Below are positions 9,751 through 19,370 of a DNA stretch of 64,000 nucleotides, piece by piece. Positions within the stretch are counted from its first letter, which is position 1. The number at the start of each line of letters is the position of its first letter. Both the position numbers and the translations under genes were made by a program. The DNA is from Lutibacter sp. (lineage in GTDB: Bacteria > Bacteroidota > Bacteroidia > Flavobacteriales > Flavobacteriaceae). Where the stretch lies: contig NZ_JABDRI010000018.1 in assembly GCF_013041805.1 (NCBI RefSeq), forward strand, positions 29,653-93,652. Direction: 5' to 3'. The notes under the pieces are model-generated. The model was not told where the DNA came from. It ran no database searches and was given only the letters and a program-made list of their open reading frames with translations.

Positions 9751-10437
9751 ATGGCTTCAACCATAAATAATTTAAATGTACTATTTGAAGACAACCATTT
9801 GATTGTTGTTAATAAACAATCGGGTGATATTGTACAAGGGGATAAAACGGGTGATACTCCATTAAGTGAAATTGTTAAACAGTATATAAAAGTAAAATAC
9901 GATAAGCCTGGAAATGTTTTTTTAGGTGTTGTGCACAGACTTGACAGGCCTACAACTGGTATAGTTGTTTTTGCAAAAACATCAAAAGCTTTAGAACGTT
10001 TTAACAAAATGCTTCGAGATAAAACCGTTAACAAAACCTATTGGGCAGTTGTAAAAAACAAACCAAAAAAGGATATTGACACCCTTATCGGTTTTCTAAG
10101 AAAGAATCCTAAAAATAATAAATCCACTTCCTACTCTTCTGAAATTAAAGGAAGTAAAAAAGCGATTCTTCATTATAAATTGTTAAAATCTTTAGATAAT
10201 TACCATCTATTAGAAGTTGATTTAGAAACAGGGCGCCACCACCAAATTAGATGTCAGTTAGCTGCCATTGGATCACCAATAAAAGGCGATCTAAAATATG
10301 GTTTTGACAGAAGTAATAAAGATGCAAGTATACATTTACATGCACACAAAATTGAATTTATTCACCCAGTATCAAAAGAACAAATTACTATTTTTGCCCC
10401 AACACCAAAAGATCCAATTTGGGATGCTTGTAATTAA
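9751..10437 (+). CDS. RluA-family RNA pseudouridine synthase
   Basis: A 228-residue pseudouridine synthase with the family signature HRLDRPTTG (catalytic Asp65). There is no N-terminal S4 domain, so it resembles TruC/RluA-type short enzymes more than RluC or RluD. The LETGRHHQIRCQLA stretch, the conserved RNA-contact motif, is present in the C-terminal half. The RNA target cannot be assigned. It starts one base after the engB stop codon and ends 39 bases before the convergent argH stop. Confidence 0.92.
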   Translation: MASTINNLNVLFEDNHLIVVNKQSGDIVQGDKTGDTPLSEIVKQYIKVKYDKPGNVFLGVVHRLDRPTTGIVVFAKTSKALERFNKMLRDKTVNKTYWAVVKNKPKKDIDTLIGFLRKNPKNNKSTSYSSEIKGSKKAILHYKLLKSLDNYHLLEVDLETGRHHQIRCQLAAIGSPIKGDLKYGFDRSNKDASIHLHAHKIEFIHPVSKEQITIFAPTPKDPIWDACN

Positions 10438-10476
10438 CAAATAATTATAGCTTTTTAGCACTTATACATCAGCGAT

Positions 10477-11754
10477 TTAAGCTTTATTTTTCTTGGCTAC
10501 TATTTCATCTAAACACAAATTACTAATACTCCCTTTATGCGTATGAACTACATTTTTACCCGGATCAAAGTTACCTTCATTAATGTTTTTCCCAACAATT
10601 TTATAGGCGTCTCTAAATGGAACACCACTTTGAACTAATTTATTAACTTCTTCTACACTAAATAAATACACGTATTTTTCATCCTCAACAATATCCTCTT
10701 TCACTTGAATATTTTTTAATGAATACGTTAACATTTCTAAACACGATTTTAAGGTTGAAAAAGATGGAATTAATCCCTCTTTCAATAACTGTAAATCTCT
10801 GTGATAACCACTTGGTAAATTATTTGTAATTAAAGTAAACTCGTAAGGAAGTGCTTGTAATTTGTTGCATTTACCTCTAATTAATTCAAAAACATCTGGA
10901 TTTTTTTTGTGAGGCATAATACTTGAACCTGTAGTTAATTCATCAGGGAATGAAATAAAATTAAAATTCTGACTCATATACAAGCAAATATCCATGCTCA
11001 TTTTAGATAATGTACTTGCTACTGAGCTAATAGCAAACGCTACTGACTTCTCTAATTTTCCTCTACCCATTTGAGCAGCCACGGAATTGAACTTTAAGGT
11101 TTCAAAATTTAGTTCTTTTGTGGTAAAATCTCTATCAATAGGAAATGAACTTCCATAACCAGCCGCCGAACCTAACGGATTTTGATCTGCAACTTTATAG
11201 GCTGCTTTTAAAAAATAAATATCGTCAATTAAGGTTTCCGCATACGCTGAAAACCACAATCCAAATGATGATGGCATTGCTACTTGTAAATGGGTATAAC
11301 CTGGCAATAAAACAGCTTTATAATGCTCTGCCAATGTAATTAGCAAGTCAAAAAGCTCGTCAACACCATCTTCAATTTCTTCTAATGCATCTTTTATATA
11401 CAAATGAACATCCACCAAAACTTGATCGTTTCTTGATCGAGCAGTATGAATTTTTTTTCCCGCATCTCCCAACTTCTCTGTTAACAAAAATTCAACTTTA
11501 GAGTGCACATCTTCAAATGAATCTTCAATAGTGAAATTTCCATTCTTTATATCTTCCAAAATTAACTCCAACTCTATTTCTAATTGCCTCAATTCTTTAT
11601 CCGTTAACAAACCAATACTATACAACATTTTTGCATGAGCAATATTTCCAACAACATCATATTTTGCCAAAATTAAATCAAGCTCTCTGTCGTTTCCAAC
11701 AGTAAATAAATCTATCTTTTTATCAGTTGAAAATCCTTTATCCCAAAGTTTCAT
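10477..11754 (-). CDS. argH: Argininosuccinate lyase
   Basis: ArgH splits argininosuccinate into arginine and fumarate, the last step of arginine synthesis. The 425 residues carry the fumarase/aspartase superfamily signature GSSIMPHKKNPD near 277-288 and the HTARSRNDQ motif. It is the last gene of the arg operon and is separated from argE by 74 bases that lack a clear terminator. It is about 30 residues shorter than E. coli ArgH, mainly at the C-terminus. Confidence 0.96.
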   Translation of the reverse strand: MKLWDKGFSTDKKIDLFTVGNDRELDLILAKYDVVGNIAHAKMLYSIGLLTDKELRQLEIELELILEDIKNGNFTIEDSFEDVHSKVEFLLTEKLGDAGKKIHTARSRNDQVLVDVHLYIKDALEEIEDGVDELFDLLITLAEHYKAVLLPGYTHLQVAMPSSFGLWFSAYAETLIDDIYFLKAAYKVADQNPLGSAAGYGSSFPIDRDFTTKELNFETLKFNSVAAQMGRGKLEKSVAFAISSVASTLSKMSMDICLYMSQNFNFISFPDELTTGSSIMPHKKNPDVFELIRGKCNKLQALPYEFTLITNNLPSGYHRDLQLLKEGLIPSFSTLKSCLEMLTYSLKNIQVKEDIVEDEKYVYLFSVEEVNKLVQSGVPFRDAYKIVGKNINEGNFDPGKNVVHTHKGSISNLCLDEIVAKKNKA

Positions 11755-11828
11755 TTTATAAATTTTTAAGCGTTAAATTGTTTAAGTTTTAAATTATAAC
11801 CATTACACGATTCAATAATTAAAAAGTT

Positions 11829-12887
11829 TTATATTATTTCATTTAATATTTTAATGTACAAATCGATTCCTTCTTTAATTTCTTGAATGTAAATAAATTC
11901 ATCAGCCGTATGAGAGCGCAAACTTTGTCCTGGCCCTAGTTTTAAAGAAGGACAACTCAGCACTGCTTGATCAGATAAGGTTGGAGAACCATAGGTTTCT
12001 CTTCCTAATTTAATTCCGGCTTCAACAATTGGGTGATTTTTTGGTATGAAAGATGAATTTAAACGAATTGATCTTGGGCATACTTCAGATGTTACGTTTG
12101 AGTTTATGATATCAAAAACTTCTTGATTACTATAAGAGTCCGTAACTCTCACATCTACAACATATTTACAACTTGCTGGTATAACATTATGCTGATGACC
12201 AGCTTCAATTTGCGTAACAGTCATTTTAACTTTCCCTAGTGTTTCAGACACCTTTGGAAATTCAAAATTTTGGAACCAATTGATGTCTGCAATAGCATTG
12301 TAAATGGCATTATCACCTATTCCATGCGCTGCATGGCCCGCAGTTCCTCTAGCTTCACAATTCAAAACCATTAAACCTTTTTCGGCAATTGCCAATTGCA
12401 TTAATGTTGGTTCTCCAACTATGGCAAAATCTATTCGCGGAATAATTTTTAACATACTATTTAAACCATTTGGACCTGAATTTTCTTCCTCGGCAGACGC
12501 CACAATTACAAAATTGTACTTTAAATTTTCTTTATTGTAAAAGTATGTGAAAGTAGCCAGTAAGGACACCAAACATCCACCCGCATCGTTACTTCCTAAT
12601 CCGTATAATTTTCCATCAATTACTTCTGGCTTCAAAGGGTCTCTCGTGTATCCTTTATTTGGTTTTACCGTATCATGATGCGAGTTTAAGAGTATTGTTT
12701 TTTTTGAAGTATCAAAATATTTGTTTTTTGCCCAAACATTATGTTTATCGCTTTCAAACTTGATATCATGACTAGAGAACCACTGCATAATTAAAAGTGC
12801 AGTTTCGTTTTCTTCTCCTGAAAATGATTGTTTAGAAATTAAATTTTTGAGTAAATCTATGGCTTCTGTAGTTAATATATCTATCAT
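11829..12887 (-). CDS. argE: M20-family N-acyl-ornithine/citrulline deacylase (ArgE)
   Basis: This M20 metallopeptidase removes the N-acyl group in the arginine pathway. Because the operon encodes an ArgF'-type carbamoyltransferase, the likely substrate is N-acyl-citrulline rather than N-acetylornithine. Metal-binding motifs are visible: NSHHDTV, GLGSNDAGGC and the general base pair in ASAEEENSG. The start at 12887 gives 352 residues (MIDILTTEAIDLL) and overlaps the argB stop by one base. A longer frame reaching 12980 would lie inside argB and adds a sequence unlike the family. Confidence 0.9.
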   Translation of the reverse strand: MIDILTTEAIDLLKNLISKQSFSGEENETALLIMQWFSSHDIKFESDKHNVWAKNKYFDTSKKTILLNSHHDTVKPNKGYTRDPLKPEVIDGKLYGLGSNDAGGCLVSLLATFTYFYNKENLKYNFVIVASAEEENSGPNGLNSMLKIIPRIDFAIVGEPTLMQLAIAEKGLMVLNCEARGTAGHAAHGIGDNAIYNAIADINWFQNFEFPKVSETLGKVKMTVTQIEAGHQHNVIPASCKYVVDVRVTDSYSNQEVFDIINSNVTSEVCPRSIRLNSSFIPKNHPIVEAGIKLGRETYGSPTLSDQAVLSCPSLKLGPGQSLRSHTADEFIYIQEIKEGIDLYIKILNEII

Positions 12888-13672
12888 TATTCTAGACTTA
12901 ATGTTGTATGTAATTCGTTTGTTCCTTTTATTAGAGATGCATTTCCTATTTTCACTTTTTGAACACCCTTCTGTAAACAATTAAAACAGTTATGAAGTTT
13001 TGGAATCATACCTTCGGAAATAATACCTTGTTCAACTAATTTTTCATATTTGTTTAAATTAATTTTTGAAATAACAGAGTTTTCATCTTCAATATGCTCT
13101 AAAACTCCTTTTAATTCAAACACATAGTTTAATTGAACATCAAATAAATTACTCATCGCTATTGCAACTTCTGATGCAATTGTATCTGCATTTGTATTTA
13201 ATAATTGTCCATTTTTATTATGTGTTATAGCGCAAAAAACAGGAGTAACTTTATGCTGTAATAACGCATTGATAAATTCAGAATTCACACTATCAACATC
13301 CCCCGCAAATCCATAATCAATACCTTTTACAATTCGTTTATGAGCTACAATACAGTTTGCATCGACACCAGACAATCCCAAAGCATTACAGTCATTATGC
13401 TGTAAGATTGCTGTGATATTTTTATTTAATAAGCCGGCATACACCATTGTTACTACTTCTAAATTAGCTTCATCAGTTACTCGTCTTCCATTGACCATTT
13501 TCGGTTGTAATCCCATTTCAGAAGCAATTTCTGAAGCTCTTTTTCCTCCACCGTGAACCAATATTTTAAGCCCTTCAAGTGCTGAAAAATCTTTTAAAAA
13601 TGAATTTAATTCACTCTCATTATTAATAATATTTCCACCTATTTTAACAATATGCAAGGTTTGTTTAGCCAT
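12887..13672 (-). CDS. argB: N-acyl-glutamate kinase (acetylglutamate kinase family)
   Basis: ArgB phosphorylates N-acylglutamate. The 261 residues show the amino-acid kinase fold with KIGGNII at 11-17 and the VHGGGKRASE glycine loop around 39-48, then NADTIASEVA in the nucleotide-binding part. It lacks the N-terminal helix of arginine-inhibited long forms, so feedback inhibition is not expected from sequence. It overlaps argF' by 8 bases and argE by one base. Confidence 0.94.
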   Translation of the reverse strand: MAKQTLHIVKIGGNIINNESELNSFLKDFSALEGLKILVHGGGKRASEIASEMGLQPKMVNGRRVTDEANLEVVTMVYAGLLNKNITAILQHNDCNALGLSGVDANCIVAHKRIVKGIDYGFAGDVDSVNSEFINALLQHKVTPVFCAITHNKNGQLLNTNADTIASEVAIAMSNLFDVQLNYVFELKGVLEHIEDENSVISKINLNKYEKLVEQGIISEGMIPKLHNCFNCLQKGVQKVKIGNASLIKGTNELHTTLSLE

Positions 13673-14615
13673 TATTCTCTAAAATTTTCTTTAATACAAT
13701 TTGTGCTGAATACGTTCTATTGTTTGCTTGTTCTATCACAATTGAATCCTCAGAATCTAGTACCTCATCAGTTACAATCACATTTCTACGCACGGGTAAG
13801 CAGTGCATAAATTTCGCATTGTTGGTAAATTTCATTTTATCAGCAGTAATCATCCAACTAGCATCTGTGTTTAAAACTTGGCCATAATTTTCATAAGAAC
13901 TCCAATTCTTTACATATATAAAATCAGCATTTTCAAATGCCTTTTCCTGATTGTATTCAATTGTCGAATTTTTTGTTATTTCAGGATTTAACTCATATCC
14001 TTTTGGATGTGTAAGTACAAAATCTGCATCTTGTAATTGCATCATTTCTATAAATGAATTTGCCACAGCGTGTGGTAGTGCCTTGGGATGTGGTACCCAC
14101 GACAATACAACCTTAGGTTTTTTAACAGCTTTATATTCTTCAATAGTAATTGCATCTGCCAAAGCTTGCAAAGGATGGCCGAGAGAGCTTTCCATATTTA
14201 TAACTGGAACTCTTGCATATTTTTTGAAATTAGTCAAAATGATTTCCGTCTCATCTTTTTCTTTATCTGTTAACGAAGCAAAAGCTCTAATTGCTATAAT
14301 GTCACAATACTGAGAAATTACTTTTGCAGCCTCTTTTACATGCTCTGACTTATTTTGACTCATGATAACCCCGTCCTCAAACTCTAGCTCCCAACCCTCA
14401 CTACCAAAATTCATTACAATTGTATTTAATCCTAAATTTTGTGCAGCTTTTTGAGTACTTAAACGGGTTCGTAAACTATTATTAAAAAATAACAAGCAAA
14501 TAGTTTTCCCCTCTCCTAATACTTTAAATTGCAATGGGTTTTTCTTTAAATCAATAGCTTCTTTTATTGTGCTTTTAAGGTCAACGATATCTGACAAATT
14601 GCAAAAATTATTCAT
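13665..14615 (-). CDS. argF': N-acyl-ornithine carbamoyltransferase (ArgF')
   Basis: This transcarbamylase acts on N-acetyl- or N-succinylornithine instead of free ornithine, giving N-acylcitrulline. The carbamoyl phosphate site FFNNSLRTRLST is at 43-54, HPLQALAD in the middle and HCLPVRRN near the C-terminus. The HCLPVRRN form is that of the acyl-ornithine enzymes. The 80s loop reads GVIMSQNKSEH, with Ser90 where, from memory, Bacteroides fragilis succinyl-ornithine enzyme has Pro90 and Xanthomonas acetyl-ornithine enzyme has Glu92. The acyl group is therefore undecided. It overlaps argD and argB by 8 bases each. Confidence 0.92.
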   Translation of the reverse strand: MNNFCNLSDIVDLKSTIKEAIDLKKNPLQFKVLGEGKTICLLFFNNSLRTRLSTQKAAQNLGLNTIVMNFGSEGWELEFEDGVIMSQNKSEHVKEAAKVISQYCDIIAIRAFASLTDKEKDETEIILTNFKKYARVPVINMESSLGHPLQALADAITIEEYKAVKKPKVVLSWVPHPKALPHAVANSFIEMMQLQDADFVLTHPKGYELNPEITKNSTIEYNQEKAFENADFIYVKNWSSYENYGQVLNTDASWMITADKMKFTNNAKFMHCLPVRRNVIVTDEVLDSEDSIVIEQANNRTYSAQIVLKKILENNG

Positions 14616-15738
14616 CTAACAAGTTTTTTAAATCATTTATAAACTCACTTATTTGTACTGTTGAAATAGTTAATGGAGGTAAAATTCTGAGTAGCTTTTT
14701 ATTGTTTGAACCTCCTGTAAATATGTGCTTATCAAAAATTAATTTTTTTCGTAACTCTCCGACTTCAAAATCGAATTCTACACCCAACATTAAGCCTTTT
14801 CCTTTTACTTTTTTAACTTGAGGAATTGCTTTAATTTCCTCTAAAAAGTAGTTGTAAACTTCATTCACATTTACAATTAAATTCTCTTCTTCAATTATTT
14901 CTAGCACAGAAATTGCAGCTGCGCATGCTAAATGATTTCCGCCAAAAGTTGTTCCTAACATTCCTAATTTAGCCTCATATATATCTGAAATTAATACACC
15001 TCCAATTGGAAATCCGTTTGCCATTCCTTTGGCAATTGTGATAATATCAGGCTGAATATGATGATGTTGAAATGCAAAAAATTGTCCGCTTCTACCATAT
15101 CCTGATTGTATTTCATCTAAAATTAAAGGCACATTCTTTTTATTACATATTGCCTGTACTTCTTGAAAAAACTCAGTAGTACCTTCATCTAAACCTCCAA
15201 CACCTTGAATTCCCTCAATAATAACAGCAGCAACATCGTTTTTGCCTAATTCGTGGATTACCAATTCAATATTATTTAATGGTAAAAAGGTTACTTCTTG
15301 CTGTAAATTAATAGGTGCGTTTATATTTTTATTATCCGTTGTAGCTACAGCTGCAGATGTTCGTCCGTGAAACGCATTATTAAAAGAAACTATTCTACTT
15401 GTACCTGTTATAAATGAAGCTAATTTTAAAGCGTTTTCATTTGCTTCAGCACCTGAATTACACAAAAACAAGTTGTAATTTTCGCAACCGGATACCTTTC
15501 CTAATTTTTGAGCTAATTCTTGTTGCAACGGATTTTGAATTGAGTTAGAATAGAACCCTATTTTACTTAACTGTTCTGATAATGATTTAACATATTTAGG
15601 ATGTGTATGACCAATCGAAATTACACCATGACCACCATATAAATCTAAATATTTGATATTATTTTTATCCCAAACATAAACTCCTTCAGCTTTTACCGGA
15701 GTTACATTATAAAGCGGATATACATTAAATAATTCCAT
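14608..15738 (-). CDS. argD: N-acyl-ornithine aminotransferase
   Basis: ArgD transaminates N-acyl-glutamate semialdehyde with glutamate, using PLP. The start at 15738 gives 376 residues beginning MELFNVYPLYNVTPVKAEG, the conserved N-terminus. An upstream in-frame start at 15771 would overlap proC. Class III aminotransferase features are seen: the GGHGVISIGHTHP stretch, LILDEIQSGYGRSG and the PLP lysine in TIAKGMANGFPIGG. It lies 10 bases after proC and overlaps argF'. Confidence 0.94.
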   Translation of the reverse strand: MELFNVYPLYNVTPVKAEGVYVWDKNNIKYLDLYGGHGVISIGHTHPKYVKSLSEQLSKIGFYSNSIQNPLQQELAQKLGKVSGCENYNLFLCNSGAEANENALKLASFITGTSRIVSFNNAFHGRTSAAVATTDNKNINAPINLQQEVTFLPLNNIELVIHELGKNDVAAVIIEGIQGVGGLDEGTTEFFQEVQAICNKKNVPLILDEIQSGYGRSGQFFAFQHHHIQPDIITIAKGMANGFPIGGVLISDIYEAKLGMLGTTFGGNHLACAAAISVLEIIEEENLIVNVNEVYNYFLEEIKAIPQVKKVKGKGLMLGVEFDFEVGELRKKLIFDKHIFTGGSNNKKLLRILPPLTISTVQISEFINDLKNLLDE

Positions 15739-15748
15739 AGTATTTTTT

Positions 15749-16543
15749 TTAAATCTGATTGATTTTCTCAAAAGAGGTGACTAAACCTTTTATAATTGAT
15801 GAGCTTAATCCTTGATGTTCCATTTCATTTAAACCAGAAATTGTACAACCGCTTGGCGTGGTAACTTTATCAATTTCTTGTTCTGGATGACTTCCTGATT
15901 GGATTAATAAACTAGCGGCTCCCAAACAGGTTTGCATGGCCAATTCCTGTGCTTCATCAGCATGAAAACCTAGTTGAACAGCTCCTTGAGCTGTGGCGCG
16001 AATTAAACGCATCCAAAATGCAATTCCACTTGCGCAAATTACAGTTGCAGATTGCATTAATTTTTCTTCAATATATAGTGTATTTCCTAAAGAATTAAAA
16101 ATCGTTTTTGCGAATTCAATATTTTCCTTCCCTTTTTCATTCGCACTAATACACGTCATAGATTGCCCTACAGAAATAGCAGTATTTGGCATACTTCTAA
16201 TAATAGCAATTTCGCCTCCAACAATGGCTTCAATCTCATGAATTTTCCTGCCAGTTATCACTGAAATTATAGTGTGTCGCTTAGTATCAATTACGGTTTT
16301 AACTTCCTCTAAAACAGCAATCAACTGATTGGGTTGAACAGCAAGTATAATTACATCTGAGTATTGTATTGCTTCTTTATTATTTGATGAAATTTTGACT
16401 TTTGGAAACTTTTCAAATGAACTTAACGAACTTTTATTTCGTTTTGTTAAATACAAATTATCTAGGGTAAAGTTATCTTGTGATAAAATTCCTTGTGCTA
16501 TTGAATACCCTAAATTTCCTGTTCCTATTATTGCTATTTTCAT
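15749..16543 (-). CDS. proC: Pyrroline-5-carboxylate reductase
   Basis: ProC reduces pyrroline-5-carboxylate to proline with NAD(P)H. The 264 residues start with a Rossmann loop GTGNLG at 7-12 and contain IIRSMPNTAISVGQS and the C-terminal TPSGCTISGLNEME signature. Its place inside the arg operon, between argC and argD, is notable because proline and arginine share glutamate-derived semialdehyde intermediates. It is 6 bases from argC. Confidence 0.95.
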   Translation of the reverse strand: MKIAIIGTGNLGYSIAQGILSQDNFTLDNLYLTKRNKSSLSSFEKFPKVKISSNNKEAIQYSDVIILAVQPNQLIAVLEEVKTVIDTKRHTIISVITGRKIHEIEAIVGGEIAIIRSMPNTAISVGQSMTCISANEKGKENIEFAKTIFNSLGNTLYIEEKLMQSATVICASGIAFWMRLIRATAQGAVQLGFHADEAQELAMQTCLGAASLLIQSGSHPEQEIDKVTTPSGCTISGLNEMEHQGLSSSIIKGLVTSFEKINQI

Positions 16544-16549
16544 ACTATT

Positions 16550-17527
16550 TTAAAATGACGTTGCTTTTAATTGTAATCCTTCTGTTTCAGAAAACCCAAA
16601 CAATAAATTCATATTTTGAATTGCCTGTCCTGAGGCTCCTTTTAATAAATTGTCAACAACCGAAGTAATTAACAATTTGTTGTTATACTTTTCTAAATGA
16701 ATAAAACAATTGTTCGTATTTACTACCTGTTTTAAATGCACAGGTATTTTTGAAATATATGTAAATGGAGCATCTTTATAAAAGTCTTCAAATAATTGAA
16801 AAGCTTCATCAGTACTTTTATCAAAATCTAAATATATAGAAGCAAAAATTCCTCTGCTAAAATTTCCTCTATTTGGGATAAATAACAGTTCTTCAGAAAA
16901 CCCTTTTTGCAATGTCGCTAAACTTTCATGTATTTCGCCTAAATGCTGATGCTTAAATGCTTTATATACTGAAAAATTATTATCTCTCCAACTAAAATGG
17001 GTTGTTGCGCTAGGTGAAACACCTGCACCTGTTGATCCCGTGGTTGCATTTATGTGTATCGAACTCTTTACTAATTTATGTTTAACCAATGGTAATAACC
17101 CCAATTGTATAGCTGTAGCAAAACATCCTGGGTTAGCTATATTGGATGCATTTTTAATTTTATCTTTATGTAGTTCTGGTAGTCCATAAACAAACTCTTT
17201 TCCTTGAAAAAAAGCGTCATTTTTCAATCTAAAATCGTTGCTTAAATCAATAATTTTAGTGGTGGAAGAAAATTTATTCTTTTCCAAAAACCTTTTAGAA
17301 TTTCCATGACCTAAACATAAAAAAACTAAATCAACATTTGAATTGACAGTTTTGGTAAATTTTAAATCTAATGAACCTAATAAGTCTTGATGTACATTGT
17401 AAATATAATTCCCTGTATTTGAAGTACTGTAAACAAAATCAAGTTCAATTTTAGAATGATTTATCACCAATCTAATTAATTCTCCCGCTGTATAACCTGC
17501 GCCACCAATTATTCCAACTTTAATCAT
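16550..17527 (-). CDS. argC: N-acyl-gamma-glutamyl-phosphate reductase
   Basis: ArgC reduces N-acylglutamyl phosphate to the semialdehyde with NADPH. The 325 residues include the Rossmann loop GGAGYTAGEL at 8-17, the catalytic Cys135 in NPGCFATA, and the TTGSTGAGVSPS and HQHLGEI motifs of the family. It is 2 bases downstream of argG and 6 bases before proC. The length is normal. Confidence 0.96.
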   Translation of the reverse strand: MIKVGIIGGAGYTAGELIRLVINHSKIELDFVYSTSNTGNYIYNVHQDLLGSLDLKFTKTVNSNVDLVFLCLGHGNSKRFLEKNKFSSTTKIIDLSNDFRLKNDAFFQGKEFVYGLPELHKDKIKNASNIANPGCFATAIQLGLLPLVKHKLVKSSIHINATTGSTGAGVSPSATTHFSWRDNNFSVYKAFKHQHLGEIHESLATLQKGFSEELLFIPNRGNFSRGIFASIYLDFDKSTDEAFQLFEDFYKDAPFTYISKIPVHLKQVVNTNNCFIHLEKYNNKLLITSVVDNLLKGASGQAIQNMNLLFGFSETEGLQLKATSF

Positions 17528-17529
17528 AC

Positions 17530-18711
17530 TTATGAGTTTACACTATGATAAATTTTGTTTGCTGTTCCTAAAATTTTAATAAATCCTTTTGCATCTTCTG
17601 AGGTCCACGCCTTGTTTGTTTCTCCATATTCACCAAATTTAGACTTCATTAAATCGTGTTTAGATTCAATACCATTTACACTAAAATGGTAGGGTTTTAG
17701 AGTCACATACACTTCCCCTGTCACTGTTTTTTGAGAATCTTCTAAAAAGGCTTCAATGTTTCTCATTACAGGTTCAAAATATTGGCCGTCGTGCAATAAC
17801 ATTCCATACCAACTCCCTAACTGTTCTTTTAAATTTTGTTGCCATTTAGACAATACATGTTTTTCTAACGTATGATGCGCCTTGATGGTTACTACCGCTG
17901 CTGCAGCTTCAAAACCAACTCTTCCTTTAATTCCAACAATAGTATCCCCTACATGAATATCTCTCCCAATAGCATATTTTGATGCAATCTCTTCTAACTT
18001 TAAAATGGTATTTACTGAAGTGTCAAATTCATCATTCAAACCAATCAATTCTCCCATTTTAAAATGAAGTTTAATATCTGTTGGGGTTGTTTTTTCTAAT
18101 TGACTTGGATAAGCTTCTTCAGGCAGAGCTTGGTGAGAAGTTAATGTTTCTACCCCTCCAACACTTGTGCCCCAAATTCCTTTATTAATGGAGTACTTTG
18201 CTTTCTCCCAAGGATAATCCACACCATTTTCTTTTAAGTACGCTATTTCTTCTTGTCTAGACAGTTTTAAATCTCTAATTGGTGTAATAATTTCAATTTC
18301 AGGCGCCAATGTTTGGAAAATCATATCAAACCTCACCTGATCATTTCCTGCACCTGTACTTCCGTGTGCAATGTATTTTGCCCCAATTGCTTTTGCGTAT
18401 TCAACTACTTCAATTGCCTGAAATACACGTTCAGCACTCACCGAAAGCGGATATGTGTTATTTTTCAATACATTTCCAAAAACCATATACTTAATTGCTT
18501 TTGTATAATATTCTTGTAAAATATTTTTATTTACATGAGAAGTAACACCCATTTCATAGGCTTTTTGCTCAACAACTTTCAACTCATTAGTTGAAAATCC
18601 ACCTGTATTTACAAGTGCACTATAAACTTCTAAATTTAATTCGTTCATTAAATATTTAACGCAATAGGAAGTATCTAAACCTCCACTATATGCTAGTACT
18701 ACTTTGTCCAT
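17530..18711 (-). CDS. argG: Argininosuccinate synthase
   Basis: ArgG joins citrulline and aspartate with ATP. The N-type pyrophosphatase loop AYSGGLDTSY lies at 7-16, and the GSTGAGNDQVRF substrate motif follows near 117. The 393 residues fit the family. It sits second in the operon, one base after the GNAT gene. That argG comes near the start of the operon although its reaction is late in the pathway is common in Bacteroidota. Confidence 0.96.
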   Translation of the reverse strand: MDKVVLAYSGGLDTSYCVKYLMNELNLEVYSALVNTGGFSTNELKVVEQKAYEMGVTSHVNKNILQEYYTKAIKYMVFGNVLKNNTYPLSVSAERVFQAIEVVEYAKAIGAKYIAHGSTGAGNDQVRFDMIFQTLAPEIEIITPIRDLKLSRQEEIAYLKENGVDYPWEKAKYSINKGIWGTSVGGVETLTSHQALPEEAYPSQLEKTTPTDIKLHFKMGELIGLNDEFDTSVNTILKLEEIASKYAIGRDIHVGDTIVGIKGRVGFEAAAAVVTIKAHHTLEKHVLSKWQQNLKEQLGSWYGMLLHDGQYFEPVMRNIEAFLEDSQKTVTGEVYVTLKPYHFSVNGIESKHDLMKSKFGEYGETNKAWTSEDAKGFIKILGTANKIYHSVNS

Positions 18712-18712
18712 T

Positions 18713-19330
18713 TTACTTTTTGTTTTTTTTAAGAAATAATGCTTGCTTAATATTTTTTAATCTGCTTAATACTTTTGAATTGTATTGATGCGTTTTTATA
18801 TTTTTTTCATATTTTGGGTCATATAACATACCAGTACACAAACACATTTTTTTATCTGTTCTCATTAAAACATCATAATTTTTACACGTTTTACAACCAT
18901 TCCAAAAAGCCTCATCTGTAGTGAGTTCAGAAAAAGTTACTGGTTGATAACCTAACTCATAATTAATTTTTAAAACTGCTAAACCCGTTGTGATTCCAAA
19001 AATTTTAGCATCTGGATATTTTTCTTTAGAATATTCTAAAATTCTCTTTTTAATTTTTTTGGCTAACCCTTGATTTCTAAAATTAGGATGTACAATCAAC
19101 CCTGAGTTTACAACAAACTCTTTGTTATCCCAAGTTTCTATATAGCAAAACCCTGCAAATTCATCATTGTGAATTGCAATAATGGCATCACCTTTAATTA
19201 TTTTTTTTGAAACATAGTCAGGAGTTCTTTCTGCAATTCCTGTTCCTCTCACTTTTGAAGATTCTTTTATGGTTTCACAAATGATTTCTGCATACTTTAT
19301 ATGCAAATTATTAGCTACAACAATTTTCAT
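18713..19330 (-). CDS. GNAT acyltransferase, candidate N-acylglutamate synthase
   Basis: A 205-residue GNAT-fold enzyme that opens the arg operon and so is the best candidate for the first step, acylation of glutamate. The acyl-CoA loop is visible as HPNFRNQGLAKKI. After the GNAT core there is a cysteine group, WNGCKTCKNYDVL and KKMCLCTGMLYDP (four Cys in about 26 residues), which looks like a metal site and is not part of the usual GNAT fold. It resembles neither classical ArgA nor ArgJ. Function is inferred from position, and the acyl donor (acetyl or succinyl) is unknown. Confidence 0.8.
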   Translation of the reverse strand: MKIVVANNLHIKYAEIICETIKESSKVRGTGIAERTPDYVSKKIIKGDAIIAIHNDEFAGFCYIETWDNKEFVVNSGLIVHPNFRNQGLAKKIKKRILEYSKEKYPDAKIFGITTGLAVLKINYELGYQPVTFSELTTDEAFWNGCKTCKNYDVLMRTDKKMCLCTGMLYDPKYEKNIKTHQYNSKVLSRLKNIKQALFLKKNKK

Positions 19331-19370
19331 TGCTTACTTAGGTATTATAAAAATTAAATATTGATGTTTT

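Noticed and set aside
13951..14313. A 120-codon plus-strand frame opposite argF'
   Set aside because: It is antisense to a clear enzyme gene, and no promoter or conserved motif supports it.
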